From: Achromobacter sp. RTa
Lineage (GTDB): Bacteria > Pseudomonadota > Gammaproteobacteria > Burkholderiales > Burkholderiaceae_B
Direction of reading: 5' to 3'
Assembly (NCBI RefSeq): GCF_000757485.1
Contig: NZ_JPYO01000045.1
Location: 546,409 to 610,408 of the forward strand
Length of the DNA stretch: 64,000 nucleotides
The notes beneath the pieces are model-generated. The model had not been told where the DNA came from. It did no database searches and saw nothing but the letters and a program-made list of their open reading frames with translations. Position numbers and translations under genes: made by a program. Below, piece by piece: positions 55,235-63,751 of the stretch. Positions within the stretch are counted from its first letter, which is position 1. Each line of letters begins with the position of its first letter.

Positions 55235-56671
55235 ATGAAGACCCTGCATACCGACATCGCCATCATCGGCGCCGGCACGGCCGGCCTCGCCGCCTACCGC
55301 GCCGCCAAAGCCGCGGGCAAGCGCGCGCTGCTGATCGAAGGCGGCCCTTACGGCACGACCTGCGCCCGCGTGGGCTGCATGCCGTCCAAGCTGTTGATCG
55401 CCGCCGCCGAAGCCGCCCATGGCGCCGCGCATACGGAAGCGTTCGGCGTGCACGTCGGCGGGGAAATTACCGTGGACGGCACGGAGGTCATGGACCGCGT
55501 CAAGCGCGAGCGCGACCGCTTCGTGGGCTTTGTGCTGGAAGGAGTCGAGAACATTCCCGCCGAGGATAAGCTGCGCGGGTATGCCCGCTTCGTGTCCGAC
55601 ACGGTGCTGCGCGTCGACGAGCATACCGAGGTGCAGGCCTCGCGCGTAGTCATCGCGACGGGCTCGCGCCCCTCGGTGCCGCCTCCGTTCCGCGCGCTGG
55701 GCGATCGGCTGGTGGTGAACGATGATGTATTCGCATGGGACGACCTGCCGCGCCGCGTGGCGGTGTTCGGGCCCGGCGTCATCGGCCTGGAGCTTGGCCA
55801 GGCGCTGTCCCGGCTGGGCGTGGAGGTGCGCGTATTCGGCGTCAGCGGCAGCCTGGGCGGCATCAGCGATCCGCAGGTCCGGCAGGCCGCGCGCAAGATC
55901 TTCCAGCGCGAGTTCTACCTGGATCCAGACGCCCGCGTGCTGGAAACCAGCCGCGTGGGCGACGAGGTGGAAGTGCGCTATGTCGCGTTGGACAACAGCG
56001 AGCGAACCGAGCGCTTCGACTATGCCCTGGTGGCGACCGGCCGCCGCGCCAACGTCGACGGCCTGGGCCTGGAGCACACCTCGCTCGAACTGAACGCGCA
56101 AGGCGTGCCCGTGTTCGACCGCGACACCATGCAGGCGGGCGATTCGCCCATCTTCATTGCGGGCGACGCCAACGCCGATGCGCCGTTGCTGCACGAGGCG
56201 GCCGACGAAGGCCGCATCGCGGGTGAGAACGCGGCCCGCTATCCGGAAGTGCGCCAGGGTTTGCGCCGCGCGCCCTTGGCCGTGGTGTTCTCGGACCCGC
56301 AGATCGCGCTTGCCGGAAAGGGCCATGGACGCTTGATCCCGGGCACCTTCGTGACCGGGGAAGTGGACTTCAGCGACCAGGGGCGCTCGCGCGTCATGCT
56401 GAAGAACCGCGGCATGCTGCACGTATACGCCGACATCGAGACCGGCCGCTTCCTGGGCGCCGAAATGGTCGGCCCCAGCGCCGAGCACATCGGCCATTTG
56501 CTGGCTTGGGCCGTGCAGCAAGAGCTGACCGTGGCGCGGATGCTGGAAATGCCCTTCTATCACCCCGTGATCGAAGAGGGCCTGCGCACCGCGCTGCGCG
56601 ACGCCGCGGCCAAGCTGGCCAGGGCGCGGGAGGCGCTGCGCCGGGAAGAGCCTGAAAGCGAAATGGCGTGA
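55235..56671 (+). CDS. FAD-dependent pyridine nucleotide-disulfide oxidoreductase (dihydrolipoyl dehydrogenase-like)
   Basis: 478 residues. FAD motif IAIIGAGTAGLAAYRAAKAAG (~8-27), redox-active CARVGC, NAD(P) motif VAVFGPGVIGLELGQAL and the C-terminal HPVIEEG with the catalytic His. The redox motif and length fit lipoamide dehydrogenase, but no 2-oxoacid dehydrogenase genes are near. The position after the Prx-Grx hybrid suggests a reductase in the same redox network; the true substrate is open. Confidence 0.87.
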   Translation: MKTLHTDIAIIGAGTAGLAAYRAAKAAGKRALLIEGGPYGTTCARVGCMPSKLLIAAAEAAHGAAHTEAFGVHVGGEITVDGTEVMDRVKRERDRFVGFVLEGVENIPAEDKLRGYARFVSDTVLRVDEHTEVQASRVVIATGSRPSVPPPFRALGDRLVVNDDVFAWDDLPRRVAVFGPGVIGLELGQALSRLGVEVRVFGVSGSLGGISDPQVRQAARKIFQREFYLDPDARVLETSRVGDEVEVRYVALDNSERTERFDYALVATGRRANVDGLGLEHTSLELNAQGVPVFDRDTMQAGDSPIFIAGDANADAPLLHEAADEGRIAGENAARYPEVRQGLRRAPLAVVFSDPQIALAGKGHGRLIPGTFVTGEVDFSDQGRSRVMLKNRGMLHVYADIETGRFLGAEMVGPSAEHIGHLLAWAVQQELTVARMLEMPFYHPVIEEGLRTALRDAAAKLARAREALRREEPESEMA

Positions 56672-56690
56672 TCAGGCGGGGGCCTGCCTC

Positions 56691-57070
56691 AGTGTCTGAC
56701 ACCCGGCAAGTCCGTCTCCACCTGTAGCGGATGCCGTAAGGGTGTCAGACACTTGTATCGGGCGGGGGCCTGCCTCAGTGTCTGACACCCCTAACGAGAA
56801 GCACGTCATGTTTCCCTGGCGCCGCACGGGTGTCAGACACCCGCGAGCCAGTGTCTGACACCCGGCAAGCCCGTCTCCACCTGTAGCGGATGCCGTAAGG
56901 GTGTCAGACACTTGCCGCCGGCGGGGGCCTGCCTCAGTGTCTGACACCCCTACGAGAAGCACGTCATGTGGCCCCGGCGCCGCACGGGTGTCAGACACCC
57001 ACGAGCCAGTGTCTGACACCCGGCAAGTCCGTCTCCGCCTGTAGCGGATGCCGTAAGGGTGTCAGACACT
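56691..57070. repeat. Array of five alternating 63-bp hairpins built on GTGTCTGACAC
   Basis: Each unit has a 13-14-bp stem, AGTGTCTGACACCC pairing with GGGTGTCAGACACT, and a 35-37-base loop. Type A units (loop with CGGCAAG...GATGCCGTAA) are at 56691-56753, 56850-56912 and 57008-57070; type B units (loop with ACGAGAAGCACGTCATG) at 56778-56840 and 56937-56998. The A-B period is 158-159 bp, so this is 2.4 copies of a tandem repeat. It lies between convergent genes. Confidence 0.9.
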
Positions 57071-57085
57071 TGCCGCAGGCAAGAC

Positions 57086-57976
57086 TTACTCGTCTGATTG
57101 CTTCTTGGGAACGGGGAAGGGGTTTTCGCGGTACTGCAGCGTGAACCCAGCCCGTTCATCCTGGCCGAGCATGCGCGCCAGATAGGGCATGGCGGGCTTC
57201 AGGGCGTCGTGCAGCGTCCAGGGCGGGTTGATCAGGAACATGCCGCTGCCGTGCAGGCCGTAGCCGTCGATGGCCGCCTTCTTGACCGTCAGCGTGGCGT
57301 GCAGCCAGCTCTTGACCTTGAGGTTCTCGAAATGGCGGGCCATTTCACTGGCCTCGCGGCGCTGCACCAGCGGATACCAGATGGCGATGGTGCCGGTCGC
57401 GAAGCGCTTGATGCACTCTTTGACGGTGACAAGGGTGCGGCGGTAGTCGTTCTTGTCTTCGTACGATGGGTCGATCAGCACCATGCCGCGGCGCGTGGGC
57501 GGCGGCAGCAGCGCCTTCACCCCTTCGAAGCCGTCGTCGCCGTAGATCGTGGTCTGACGCAGCGCGGTGCGGCCCTGGTGCTCCAGGTTGGAAACCAGCG
57601 TGTCGATCTCGGTGGGGTGCATTTCGAACAGGCGCAGCCGGTCCGAGGGGCGCATGGCGTCCAGCGCCAGCCAGGGCGAGCCCGGGTATCGCTTCAGGCG
57701 GCCGTTCGTGTTGTAGGCGCGGATGCGCGCCACGTAGTCGGCCAGGAGCGGGGGCAGGTCCTCCGCTTCCCAGAGGCGTCCGATGCCGTCAACGAATTCG
57801 GAGGTCTTGGATGCCCAATCGCTGTCCAGGCTGTAGAGCCCGGCGCCCGCGTGGGTGTCGACGACCCAGTAGGGGGCGTCTTTTCTGTTGAAGTAATCCA
57901 GCGTGTGGATCAGGATGGCGTGCTTGAGCACGTCGGCGTGGTTGCCGGCGTGGAAGGCGTGACGGTAGCTGAACAC
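57086..57976 (-). CDS. rlmJ: 23S rRNA (adenine-2030-N6)-methyltransferase RlmJ
   Basis: 296 residues from a GTG start. FSYRHAFHAGNHADVLKH is the invariant RlmJ N-terminus; VVDTHAGAGLYSL is the SAM site; the catalytic motif reads LIDPSYEDKNDY, with Ser in place of the second Pro of the usual DPPY. No ATG in frame gives the conserved start. It lies 13 bases after ugpQ begins its downstream end. Confidence 0.92.
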   Translation of the reverse strand: MFSYRHAFHAGNHADVLKHAILIHTLDYFNRKDAPYWVVDTHAGAGLYSLDSDWASKTSEFVDGIGRLWEAEDLPPLLADYVARIRAYNTNGRLKRYPGSPWLALDAMRPSDRLRLFEMHPTEIDTLVSNLEHQGRTALRQTTIYGDDGFEGVKALLPPPTRRGMVLIDPSYEDKNDYRRTLVTVKECIKRFATGTIAIWYPLVQRREASEMARHFENLKVKSWLHATLTVKKAAIDGYGLHGSGMFLINPPWTLHDALKPAMPYLARMLGQDERAGFTLQYRENPFPVPKKQSDE

Positions 57977-57989
57977 GGGGCGCTCTGCC

Positions 57990-58739
57990 TCAGGCGGCCG
58001 GCCGGATGGCGGCCAGCTCGTCGGTGAAAATGCCGTCGATGCCCCAGTCGAGCAGCAGGCGCGCGCGCTCTGGGTCGTTGACGGTCCAGGCCGCGATGCG
58101 GTAGCCGGCGGCATGCACGGCGTCGATCAGCTCGCGGGTCGCGTCCTTCTGGTTGATATTCAGCGCCACGCACTCGTGCTTGGCCAGCCGCTCGCGCCAG
58201 TCGGCGGGGACTTTCTCGACCAGCAGGGCGCGGGGCAGCTCGGGAGCGGCTTCGCGCGCGGCGGCAAGCGCTTCCTCGGCGAACGAAGACAGGAGCGGCG
58301 GCGGGTTGGCGCCTTGCCACAACTGGCGCGCCGCCAACGCCGTGGCGCGGCCGGTTTCGGCTTCGCGGCCCGGGCAGGGCTTGATCTCTACGTTGCTGGC
58401 AATGCCGTTGGCGAGCGTATAGCGCGCGACTGCGGCGAAGGTGGGCAGCGGCTCGCCCGCGTAGGCGGCCGAATGCCAGCTGCCGAAGTCCAGCTGGGCC
58501 AGTTCCGAGTAGGTCTTGGCGGCGGCAGGGCCGGCGCCGTTGGAGGTGCGGTCCACGTTGTCGTCATGCATCAGCACGAGCACATTGTCGCTGCTCAGCT
58601 TGACGTCGTATTCGAACATCGTGAAACCGTGCTCGGCGCCGACGCGCATGGCGGCCAGCGTGTTCTCCGGGGCCAGCCGGCCACCGCCGCGATGGGCGAT
58701 GTAACGGGAATAGGGCCAGGAGGGAAGTGTTGCGCTCAT
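57990..58739 (-). CDS. ugpQ: Glycerophosphodiester phosphodiesterase
   Basis: 249 residues of the GDPD TIM barrel. IAHRGGGRLAPENTLAAM (~13-30) with the catalytic His-Arg and Glu, FEYDVKLSSDNVLVLMHDD and DRTSNG follow. No signal peptide, so the cytoplasmic UgpQ type, releasing glycerol-3-phosphate. The Ugp transporter genes are not in the window. Confidence 0.92.
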   Translation of the reverse strand: MSATLPSWPYSRYIAHRGGGRLAPENTLAAMRVGAEHGFTMFEYDVKLSSDNVLVLMHDDNVDRTSNGAGPAAAKTYSELAQLDFGSWHSAAYAGEPLPTFAAVARYTLANGIASNVEIKPCPGREAETGRATALAARQLWQGANPPPLLSSFAEEALAAAREAAPELPRALLVEKVPADWRERLAKHECVALNINQKDATRELIDAVHAAGYRIAAWTVNDPERARLLLDWGIDGIFTDELAAIRPAA

Positions 58740-58785
58740 GGGGGTGTTGCGATCAGTTCTTTTGGACAGGGTTGCAAGGATACTC

Positions 58786-60078
58786 CTACTTCATGGGGGC
58801 CTTGCCCTGTGATACGTCCATGATCATCCGCGCCGCCAGGTACAGGCGCGGCACGATGCTGTCGATCTGGATGAATTCGGCGTCGTTCGAATGGGCGCCG
58901 AAGCCGCTCAGCCCCATGCCTTCGATCACGGGGCCGCGGGCCTTCAGGGCGGCGAAGGCGGCGTCGGTGCCACCGCCGCTGGCGCGGTCCACTACTTTCA
59001 GGGGCAGGTCGAGCTCCTTGTAGATCTGCACGCCGTGCTGCGCCAGCGCCCGGGAAGCGGGCGTGGCCTCAAGCGGCGGGCGGCGGACCTCGAACTTCAT
59101 GCTCACCTTGGATTCAGGCAGCAGCTTCTTCCTGATGCCTTCCTCCAGGCTGTGCGATAGCGCGTCGAAATCGGACACACGCAGCGCGCGGGCGTCGGCC
59201 TGGGCGGTGGCCAGGCCCGGAATGACGTTGCGGTTGGTGCCGGCCTGAGCCACGGTCCAGTTCAGCTTCAGCCCGGCTTCCGGCTTGGACAGCTTGTCCA
59301 GCTGCAGCAGTTGGTGCGCCAGCTCGTAGAGCGCGTTCACGCCGCCCTCGGGTCGGGCGCCCGCATGGGAGGTCTTGCCCTGCACCGTAAGGTAGGCCGC
59401 GCCGATGCCGCTGGTGGCGAGCGTCAGGCGGGCCTCGGCGCCGCCGCCTTCGAACGAGAAAACGGCATCCTGGTCGGCGCCCAGGCGCGTGATGGTGCTG
59501 CGCGCGCCGGGCGAACTGATTTCCTCGTCGCCGTTGATCAGGACCGTGAGGGTTCCGTGGTCCTTGAAGCCCAGCTTCTGCAGCAGGGCGATCGTATGGA
59601 GGATCATCGCCACGCCGTGCTTGTCGTCGGCTATGCCCAGCCCGTAGGCCTTGTCTCCGTCGATGCGGAACGGCTGGTCCTTCAGCATGCCGTTGCGATA
59701 GACGGTGTCCATATGGGCGATCAGCATGATTTTCTTGTCGCCCGCGCCCTTGAATTCGGCATGGACCATAGGGCCGACCTTCTCGGGCGTATCGTCCAGC
59801 CTGAAAATATCGGTGGCCGGAACGATCTCGACCGTGCCGCCCAGCGCCTTGAAGCGGTCTCGGATCAGTTCGGCGATGCGCTCCACGCCTTCGACGTCTT
59901 TGCTGCCGGATTCGATGCCGACCAGGTCGCGCATGGTGTCCAGCATGCCTTGCCGCTGTGCCTGGGCCGCTTCGTGGACGGCGGCGACCGGCGCCGCCAG
60001 CGCGGCGTGGGCGCCGCCCAGGAAGGCAAGGGCGATACAGGCGCGCAGGACGGGCAGGCAGGAAAATGGGATCGGCAT
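58786..60078 (-). CDS. Exported M20-family metallopeptidase (glutamate carboxypeptidase-like)
   Basis: 430 residues. Signal peptide 1-~28 (LGGAHAALA-AP). Zinc ligands in LIAHMDTV, GLGIADDKHG, the GDEEISS pair and the C-terminal FGAHSNDAE; the dimerisation insert (SHAGARPEGG) lies between. Closest in form to carboxypeptidase G2, which removes C-terminal glutamate from peptides or folates. The ATG at 60078 was chosen because it gives a proper signal peptide. Confidence 0.9.
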   Translation of the reverse strand: MPIPFSCLPVLRACIALAFLGGAHAALAAPVAAVHEAAQAQRQGMLDTMRDLVGIESGSKDVEGVERIAELIRDRFKALGGTVEIVPATDIFRLDDTPEKVGPMVHAEFKGAGDKKIMLIAHMDTVYRNGMLKDQPFRIDGDKAYGLGIADDKHGVAMILHTIALLQKLGFKDHGTLTVLINGDEEISSPGARSTITRLGADQDAVFSFEGGGAEARLTLATSGIGAAYLTVQGKTSHAGARPEGGVNALYELAHQLLQLDKLSKPEAGLKLNWTVAQAGTNRNVIPGLATAQADARALRVSDFDALSHSLEEGIRKKLLPESKVSMKFEVRRPPLEATPASRALAQHGVQIYKELDLPLKVVDRASGGGTDAAFAALKARGPVIEGMGLSGFGAHSNDAEFIQIDSIVPRLYLAARMIMDVSQGKAPMK

Positions 60079-60290
60079 CGGTGGTGGCCTCTGTGTGTGT
60101 GGAGGGAGCCCATTGGGGGCTCGGCCTGGGGCAAACCCTGATAGCCACGATACGGGGCGGGCAAGGCCTCGGAAATGGTAATTCCCCGAGTTGACGGCGC
60201 CTCGATTCCGTGCCGGGCCGGGCCGCCGGAGCGCCGTGCCGGGGACGGATGGGCCCTGGGCGTCGCCCGGGCTCCCGGACGAATGAGAAA

Positions 60291-60361
60291 TGCTAAAATC
60301 CGCCCGCTGACCCGGTAATGACCGGTATGGGAATAGGGGCGAATCGGGTTCGCCTTTTTTT
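60291..60361 (+). ncRNA. Candidate short RNA or attenuated leader upstream of ppiD
   Basis: TGCTAAAAT (60291-60299) is an extended -10; a transcript from ~60306 would reach a textbook terminator after ~55 bases. A small CCGGT/ACCGG stem lies near 60312-60325. It could be a small RNA or a 5' leader whose termination controls ppiD, whose ATG is at 60418. Confidence 0.4.
60338..60361 (+). terminator. Intrinsic terminator in front of ppiD
   Basis: GGCGAA (60338-60343), loop TCGGG, TTCGCC (60349-60354), then seven T. No plus-strand gene precedes it for over 3 kb, so it does not end an annotated gene. Confidence 0.8.
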
Positions 60362-60417
60362 ATGCGTTTTCGTGCGGCCCCGGGTGGATACCCCTGGGGC
60401 GCGGCAACAGGGATTCC

Positions 60418-62379
60418 ATGTTCGAATTTATTCGCAGCCATCGGCGCTGGATGCAGCTCATCCTGCTGCTTCTGATCGTGCCTTCCTTCTTTCTGGTCGG
60501 GATTCAAGGCTATGAGAGCTTCATGCGGGCGGAGCCAGAGTTGGCCACGGTCGCCGGGCAGCCGGTTTCGCGCGCCGAATTTGACCAGGCGCACCGCAAC
60601 CAGCTCGAACAGCTCCGCCAGCGGCTGGGCACGCAGTTCGATCCGGCAGTCATCGACACGCCGGCGCTGCGCGAAGGCCTGCTGAACCAGCTGATCAACC
60701 AGCGCCTTCTGGCCAACGTCGCTATCGACAACCGCTTCTCGGTGTCCGACGAAACGCTGCGCAATACCATCGCCGCCATTCCGGAAGTCCAGGACAACGG
60801 CCGCTTCTCGCCCGAGCGCTATCGCCAGGTGCTGGCCGCGCAGGGCATGTCGCCCACCTCGTTCGAGGCCGGCCTGCGCCGCGACCTGGCGGTCGCCCGC
60901 GTGCTCGAGCCCATCGGCCAGTCCGCCCGCGCGCCCGGCGAAGTCGTGTCCGCGCTGGAAACGGCGCTGACTCAGCAGCGCACGGTGCAGTTGCGCCGCT
61001 TCGCCGCAGCCGATTACCGTTCGCAGGTCAGCGTCACGCCGGCCGACATCCAGTCCTGGTACGACGCGAACAAGCAGCAGCTGCAGATCCCCGAGCAGGT
61101 CCAGGTCCAATACCTGGTGCTGGACGAAGCCGCCGCCACGCAGGGCGTGCAGGTCAAGGACGAAGACCTGGCCTCGTACTACGAGCAGAACAAGAACCGC
61201 TTCGGCCAGCCCGAGCGCCGCCGCGCCAGCCACATCATGATCGAGCTGGCTCCCGGCGCCTCCGAAGACGCCCGCAAGGCCGCCCGCATCAAGGCCGAGG
61301 ACCTCGCCAGGCAGGCAGCCGCCGATCCGGCGCAGTTCGCCGAACTGGCGCGCAAGAATTCGCAAGACGCGGGCTCGGCCGCCAACGGCGGCGACCTGGG
61401 CTGGCTTGCCCCCGGCATGCTGTCCGGTCCGCTCGAAAAGGCCATCTTCGGTCAGGCCAAGGACCAGGTGTCCGGCGTGATCGAAAGCCCCTCCGGCCTG
61501 CACATCGTCAAGGTCACCGAGATCCAGCCCGCGGCCATCAAGCCCCTGGCCGAGGTCAAGGACCAGATCACCGCCGAAGTCCGCAAGCAACTGGCGGCCG
61601 TGCGTTTCTCGGAAATGGCCAGCCAGTTGAACAAGCAGGTCTACGACAAGCGCGACAGCCTGCAGCCCGCCGCCGACGCCGTCGGCCTGAAGCTGCGCAC
61701 CGCCTCCGGCGTGACCCGCGAAGGCCTGCTGCCCGCCGACAAGGCCGGCCCGGGCTCGGCCGCCGACAGCCCCGACGCGGCGCTGCTGGACAACCCGCGC
61801 GTGCGCCAGGTGCTGTTTTCGTCCGACGTCCTGCGCGAGAAGCTGAACTCCGGCGTGATCGAACTGTCGCCCGATACGATGCTGGCCGTGCGCGTCGCCG
61901 CCGTCGAGCCCGCCCATGTGCCTGCGCTGGACAAGGTCACCGACTCGATCCGCGCCAGGCTGCTGGACGAGCGTTCCGCCGAAGCCGCCAAGAAGGCCGG
62001 CGAAGCGGCCCTGGCCGCCGACAAGGCCAACCCGGCCGCCGCGCCGGAAGGCTTCTCGGAACCCGTGACCGTGGCGCGCCAGGATCCCAAGGACCTGCCG
62101 CGTCCGGTGCTGGACGCCGTCATGCGCCTGCCCGCAAGCGCGCTGCCCGCCTATACCGGCGTGCAGTCGGGCTCCGATTACACGCTGGTGCGCCTGGAGA
62201 AGGTCGAGGCTGGCAAGGTCGATCCGGCCGACAAGGAGCGCCTGGCGCAGCAGTTGTCGGGCGCGTGGGGCCAGGCCGAGAACGAAGCCATGATCCGCAT
62301 GCTGCGCGAGGAGTACAAGGTGCAGGTGCTGCCGGCCGCCGCCGAGGTCATCCGCGGCGATCAGCCGGCTGCCGGCTGA
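60418..62379 (+). CDS. ppiD: Periplasmic folding chaperone PpiD
   Basis: 653 residues. One N-terminal membrane anchor (~11-31, MQLILLLLIVPSFFLVGIQ), a SurA-N-like chaperone domain, a parvulin (PPIC) domain (~255-360, with RRRASHIMIEL, AEDLARQAAADPAQF, GGDLGWLAPG and SPSGLHIVKV) and a C-terminal chaperone lobe. Assists outer-membrane and periplasmic protein folding at the Sec exit. Usually near lon/hupB, which are not seen here. Confidence 0.94.
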   Translation: MFEFIRSHRRWMQLILLLLIVPSFFLVGIQGYESFMRAEPELATVAGQPVSRAEFDQAHRNQLEQLRQRLGTQFDPAVIDTPALREGLLNQLINQRLLANVAIDNRFSVSDETLRNTIAAIPEVQDNGRFSPERYRQVLAAQGMSPTSFEAGLRRDLAVARVLEPIGQSARAPGEVVSALETALTQQRTVQLRRFAAADYRSQVSVTPADIQSWYDANKQQLQIPEQVQVQYLVLDEAAATQGVQVKDEDLASYYEQNKNRFGQPERRRASHIMIELAPGASEDARKAARIKAEDLARQAAADPAQFAELARKNSQDAGSAANGGDLGWLAPGMLSGPLEKAIFGQAKDQVSGVIESPSGLHIVKVTEIQPAAIKPLAEVKDQITAEVRKQLAAVRFSEMASQLNKQVYDKRDSLQPAADAVGLKLRTASGVTREGLLPADKAGPGSAADSPDAALLDNPRVRQVLFSSDVLREKLNSGVIELSPDTMLAVRVAAVEPAHVPALDKVTDSIRARLLDERSAEAAKKAGEAALAADKANPAAAPEGFSEPVTVARQDPKDLPRPVLDAVMRLPASALPAYTGVQSGSDYTLVRLEKVEAGKVDPADKERLAQQLSGAWGQAENEAMIRMLREEYKVQVLPAAAEVIRGDQPAAG

Positions 62380-62389
62380 TCAGGCGGAA

Positions 62390-63037
62390 TCAGTTCAACA
62401 GTGGCCGCAGCGTAGGCCACACGTTATCCAGCAATTTGGGCTGCGCATCCTCGTTCGGATGGATGCCATCGGCCTGGAACATCGCCCGGTTCGTTGCGAT
62501 ACCTTCCATCAGGAAGGGCACGAACCGGGCGTTTTCGTCTTTGGCGACCGTGGGGAACACCTGGGCGAAACGCTGCGTGTAGTCCCGTCCGTAGTTGGGC
62601 GGAATCTGCATGCCGACGATCAGGACCTGCGCGTCGGCCTTGCGGGCGGCTTGCGCCATGGTACGCAGGTTCTGCTCGGTCATGGACAGCGGCAGGCCGC
62701 GCAAGGCATCGTTCGAGCCCAGTTCCAGCACCACCACGGCCGGCGCGTGCTGGCGCAGCAGCGCCGGCAGGCGGGCTACGCCGCCGCTGGTCGTGTCGCC
62801 GCTGATGCTGGCGTTGACCACCTGGTACTTGGGGTATTGTTCCGATACCCGGGCGGACAGCAGCGGCACCCAGCCGGTGCCGCGCTTGATGCCGTATTCG
62901 GCCGATAGGCTGTCGCCCAGGACCAGCACGGTCCGCGGCGCGGAACCCTGGGCCGCCGCGGTGGTCTGAGCGTGGGCGGGAGCCACGATGGCGATCGCCA
63001 GCGCGGGAACAAGAAGCAGACGGGAAAATAGGCGCAT
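62390..63037 (-). CDS. tesA: Arylesterase/lysophospholipase L1 (TesA-like)
   Basis: 215 residues. Signal peptide 1-~24 (AIVAPAHA-QT). SGNH motifs: GDSLSAEYG (nucleophile Ser), SGDTTSGG, LGSNDALRG and DGIHPN with the catalytic Asp-His. Periplasmic thioesterase, protease I and lysophospholipase activity. Its ATG overlaps the ATG of the divergent ABC gene. Confidence 0.93.
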   Translation of the reverse strand: MRLFSRLLLVPALAIAIVAPAHAQTTAAAQGSAPRTVLVLGDSLSAEYGIKRGTGWVPLLSARVSEQYPKYQVVNASISGDTTSGGVARLPALLRQHAPAVVVLELGSNDALRGLPLSMTEQNLRTMAQAARKADAQVLIVGMQIPPNYGRDYTQRFAQVFPTVAKDENARFVPFLMEGIATNRAMFQADGIHPNEDAQPKLLDNVWPTLRPLLN

Positions 63038-63713
63038 GGATAGCAAGAATTCGATCGAGGTGAAAGGGCTGGGCAAGCGGGTGGCCGATGCCGGCGGGAC
63101 GCTGTCTATCCTGGAAGGGATAGATTTTACGGTCGAGGCCGGCAGCGCGGTGGCCATCACCGGCAGCTCCGGTTCGGGCAAGTCCACCCTGCTGGGACTG
63201 CTGGCGGGGCTGGATGTTCCCAGCACGGGCAGCGTGCGCCTGGCTGGCCAGGACCTGTTCGCCCTGGACGAGGATGGCCGCGCGCGGCTGCGCGCCAACC
63301 ATGTGGGGTTCGTGTTCCAGTCCTTCCAGCTGCTGCCCAACCTGACCGCGCTGGAGAACGTGATGCTGCCGCTGGAGCTGGCCGGGCAGCCTGCCCGCGA
63401 CGCTGCGCAGGCCATGCTGGAGCGGGTGGGGCTGGGCAAGCGCCTGCATCATTACCCGCGCACCCTGTCCGGCGGGGAACAGCAGCGCGTGTCGCTGGCC
63501 CGCGCCTTCGTGGTGCAGCCGGACCTGCTGTTCGCCGACGAGCCCACCGGCAGCCTGGATGCCGCCACGGGCGTGACGGTCATCGACCTGATGTTCGACC
63601 TGCATCGGGAGCACGGCACCACGCTGGTGCTCGTCACCCATGATCCCCAGCTGGCCGCCCGTTGCGGGCGTCAACTGGTGCTGGCCGCCGGGCGCATGGT
63701 CGACGGCGCCTGA
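63036..63713 (+). CDS. ybbA: ABC transporter ATP-binding protein (YbbA-like)
   Basis: 225 residues. Walker A GSSGSGKST (~46-54), the Q-loop FQSFQLLPNLTALENVMLP, signature LSGGEQQRV, Walker B LLFADEPTG. LolD/MacB-type ATPase; YbbA normally partners YbbP and stands divergent from tesA, as here. The permease is not found in the remaining 287 bp. ATG 63036 is chosen by family start; an in-frame ATG at 62988 would extend it by 16 residues. Confidence 0.9.
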   Translation: MDSKNSIEVKGLGKRVADAGGTLSILEGIDFTVEAGSAVAITGSSGSGKSTLLGLLAGLDVPSTGSVRLAGQDLFALDEDGRARLRANHVGFVFQSFQLLPNLTALENVMLPLELAGQPARDAAQAMLERVGLGKRLHHYPRTLSGGEQQRVSLARAFVVQPDLLFADEPTGSLDAATGVTVIDLMFDLHREHGTTLVLVTHDPQLAARCGRQLVLAAGRMVDGA

Positions 63714-63751
63714 AGCCATTCCAACAGATCGCCTGTTTGAACGACCTACAC

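Larger units (their letters stand above)
60079..60417. other. 339-bp divergent gap before ppiD
   Basis: No coding sequence is supported. The left part contains the M20 gene promoter, unrecognised. The right part holds an extended -10 and an intrinsic terminator, listed separately. Confidence 0.4.

Noticed and set aside
56672..57019. Minus-strand 115-codon ORF across the palindrome array
   Set aside because: It merely translates the repeat (recurring VSDTEAGPR and VSDTLTASATGG); no ribosome site or similarity.
56691..57070. CRISPR array
   Set aside because: The repeated units are hairpins with two conserved loops, no unique spacers, and no cas genes anywhere in the window.
60300..60361. tRNA gene before ppiD
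   Set aside because: No acceptor stem, T-arm or cloverleaf can be drawn; only a terminator stem.
58786..61917. Single 1043-codon minus-strand gene joining the M20 peptidase to sequence opposite ppiD
   Set aside because: The frame stays open only by composition; the signal peptide and family start put the peptidase start at 60078, and ppiD occupies the plus strand.
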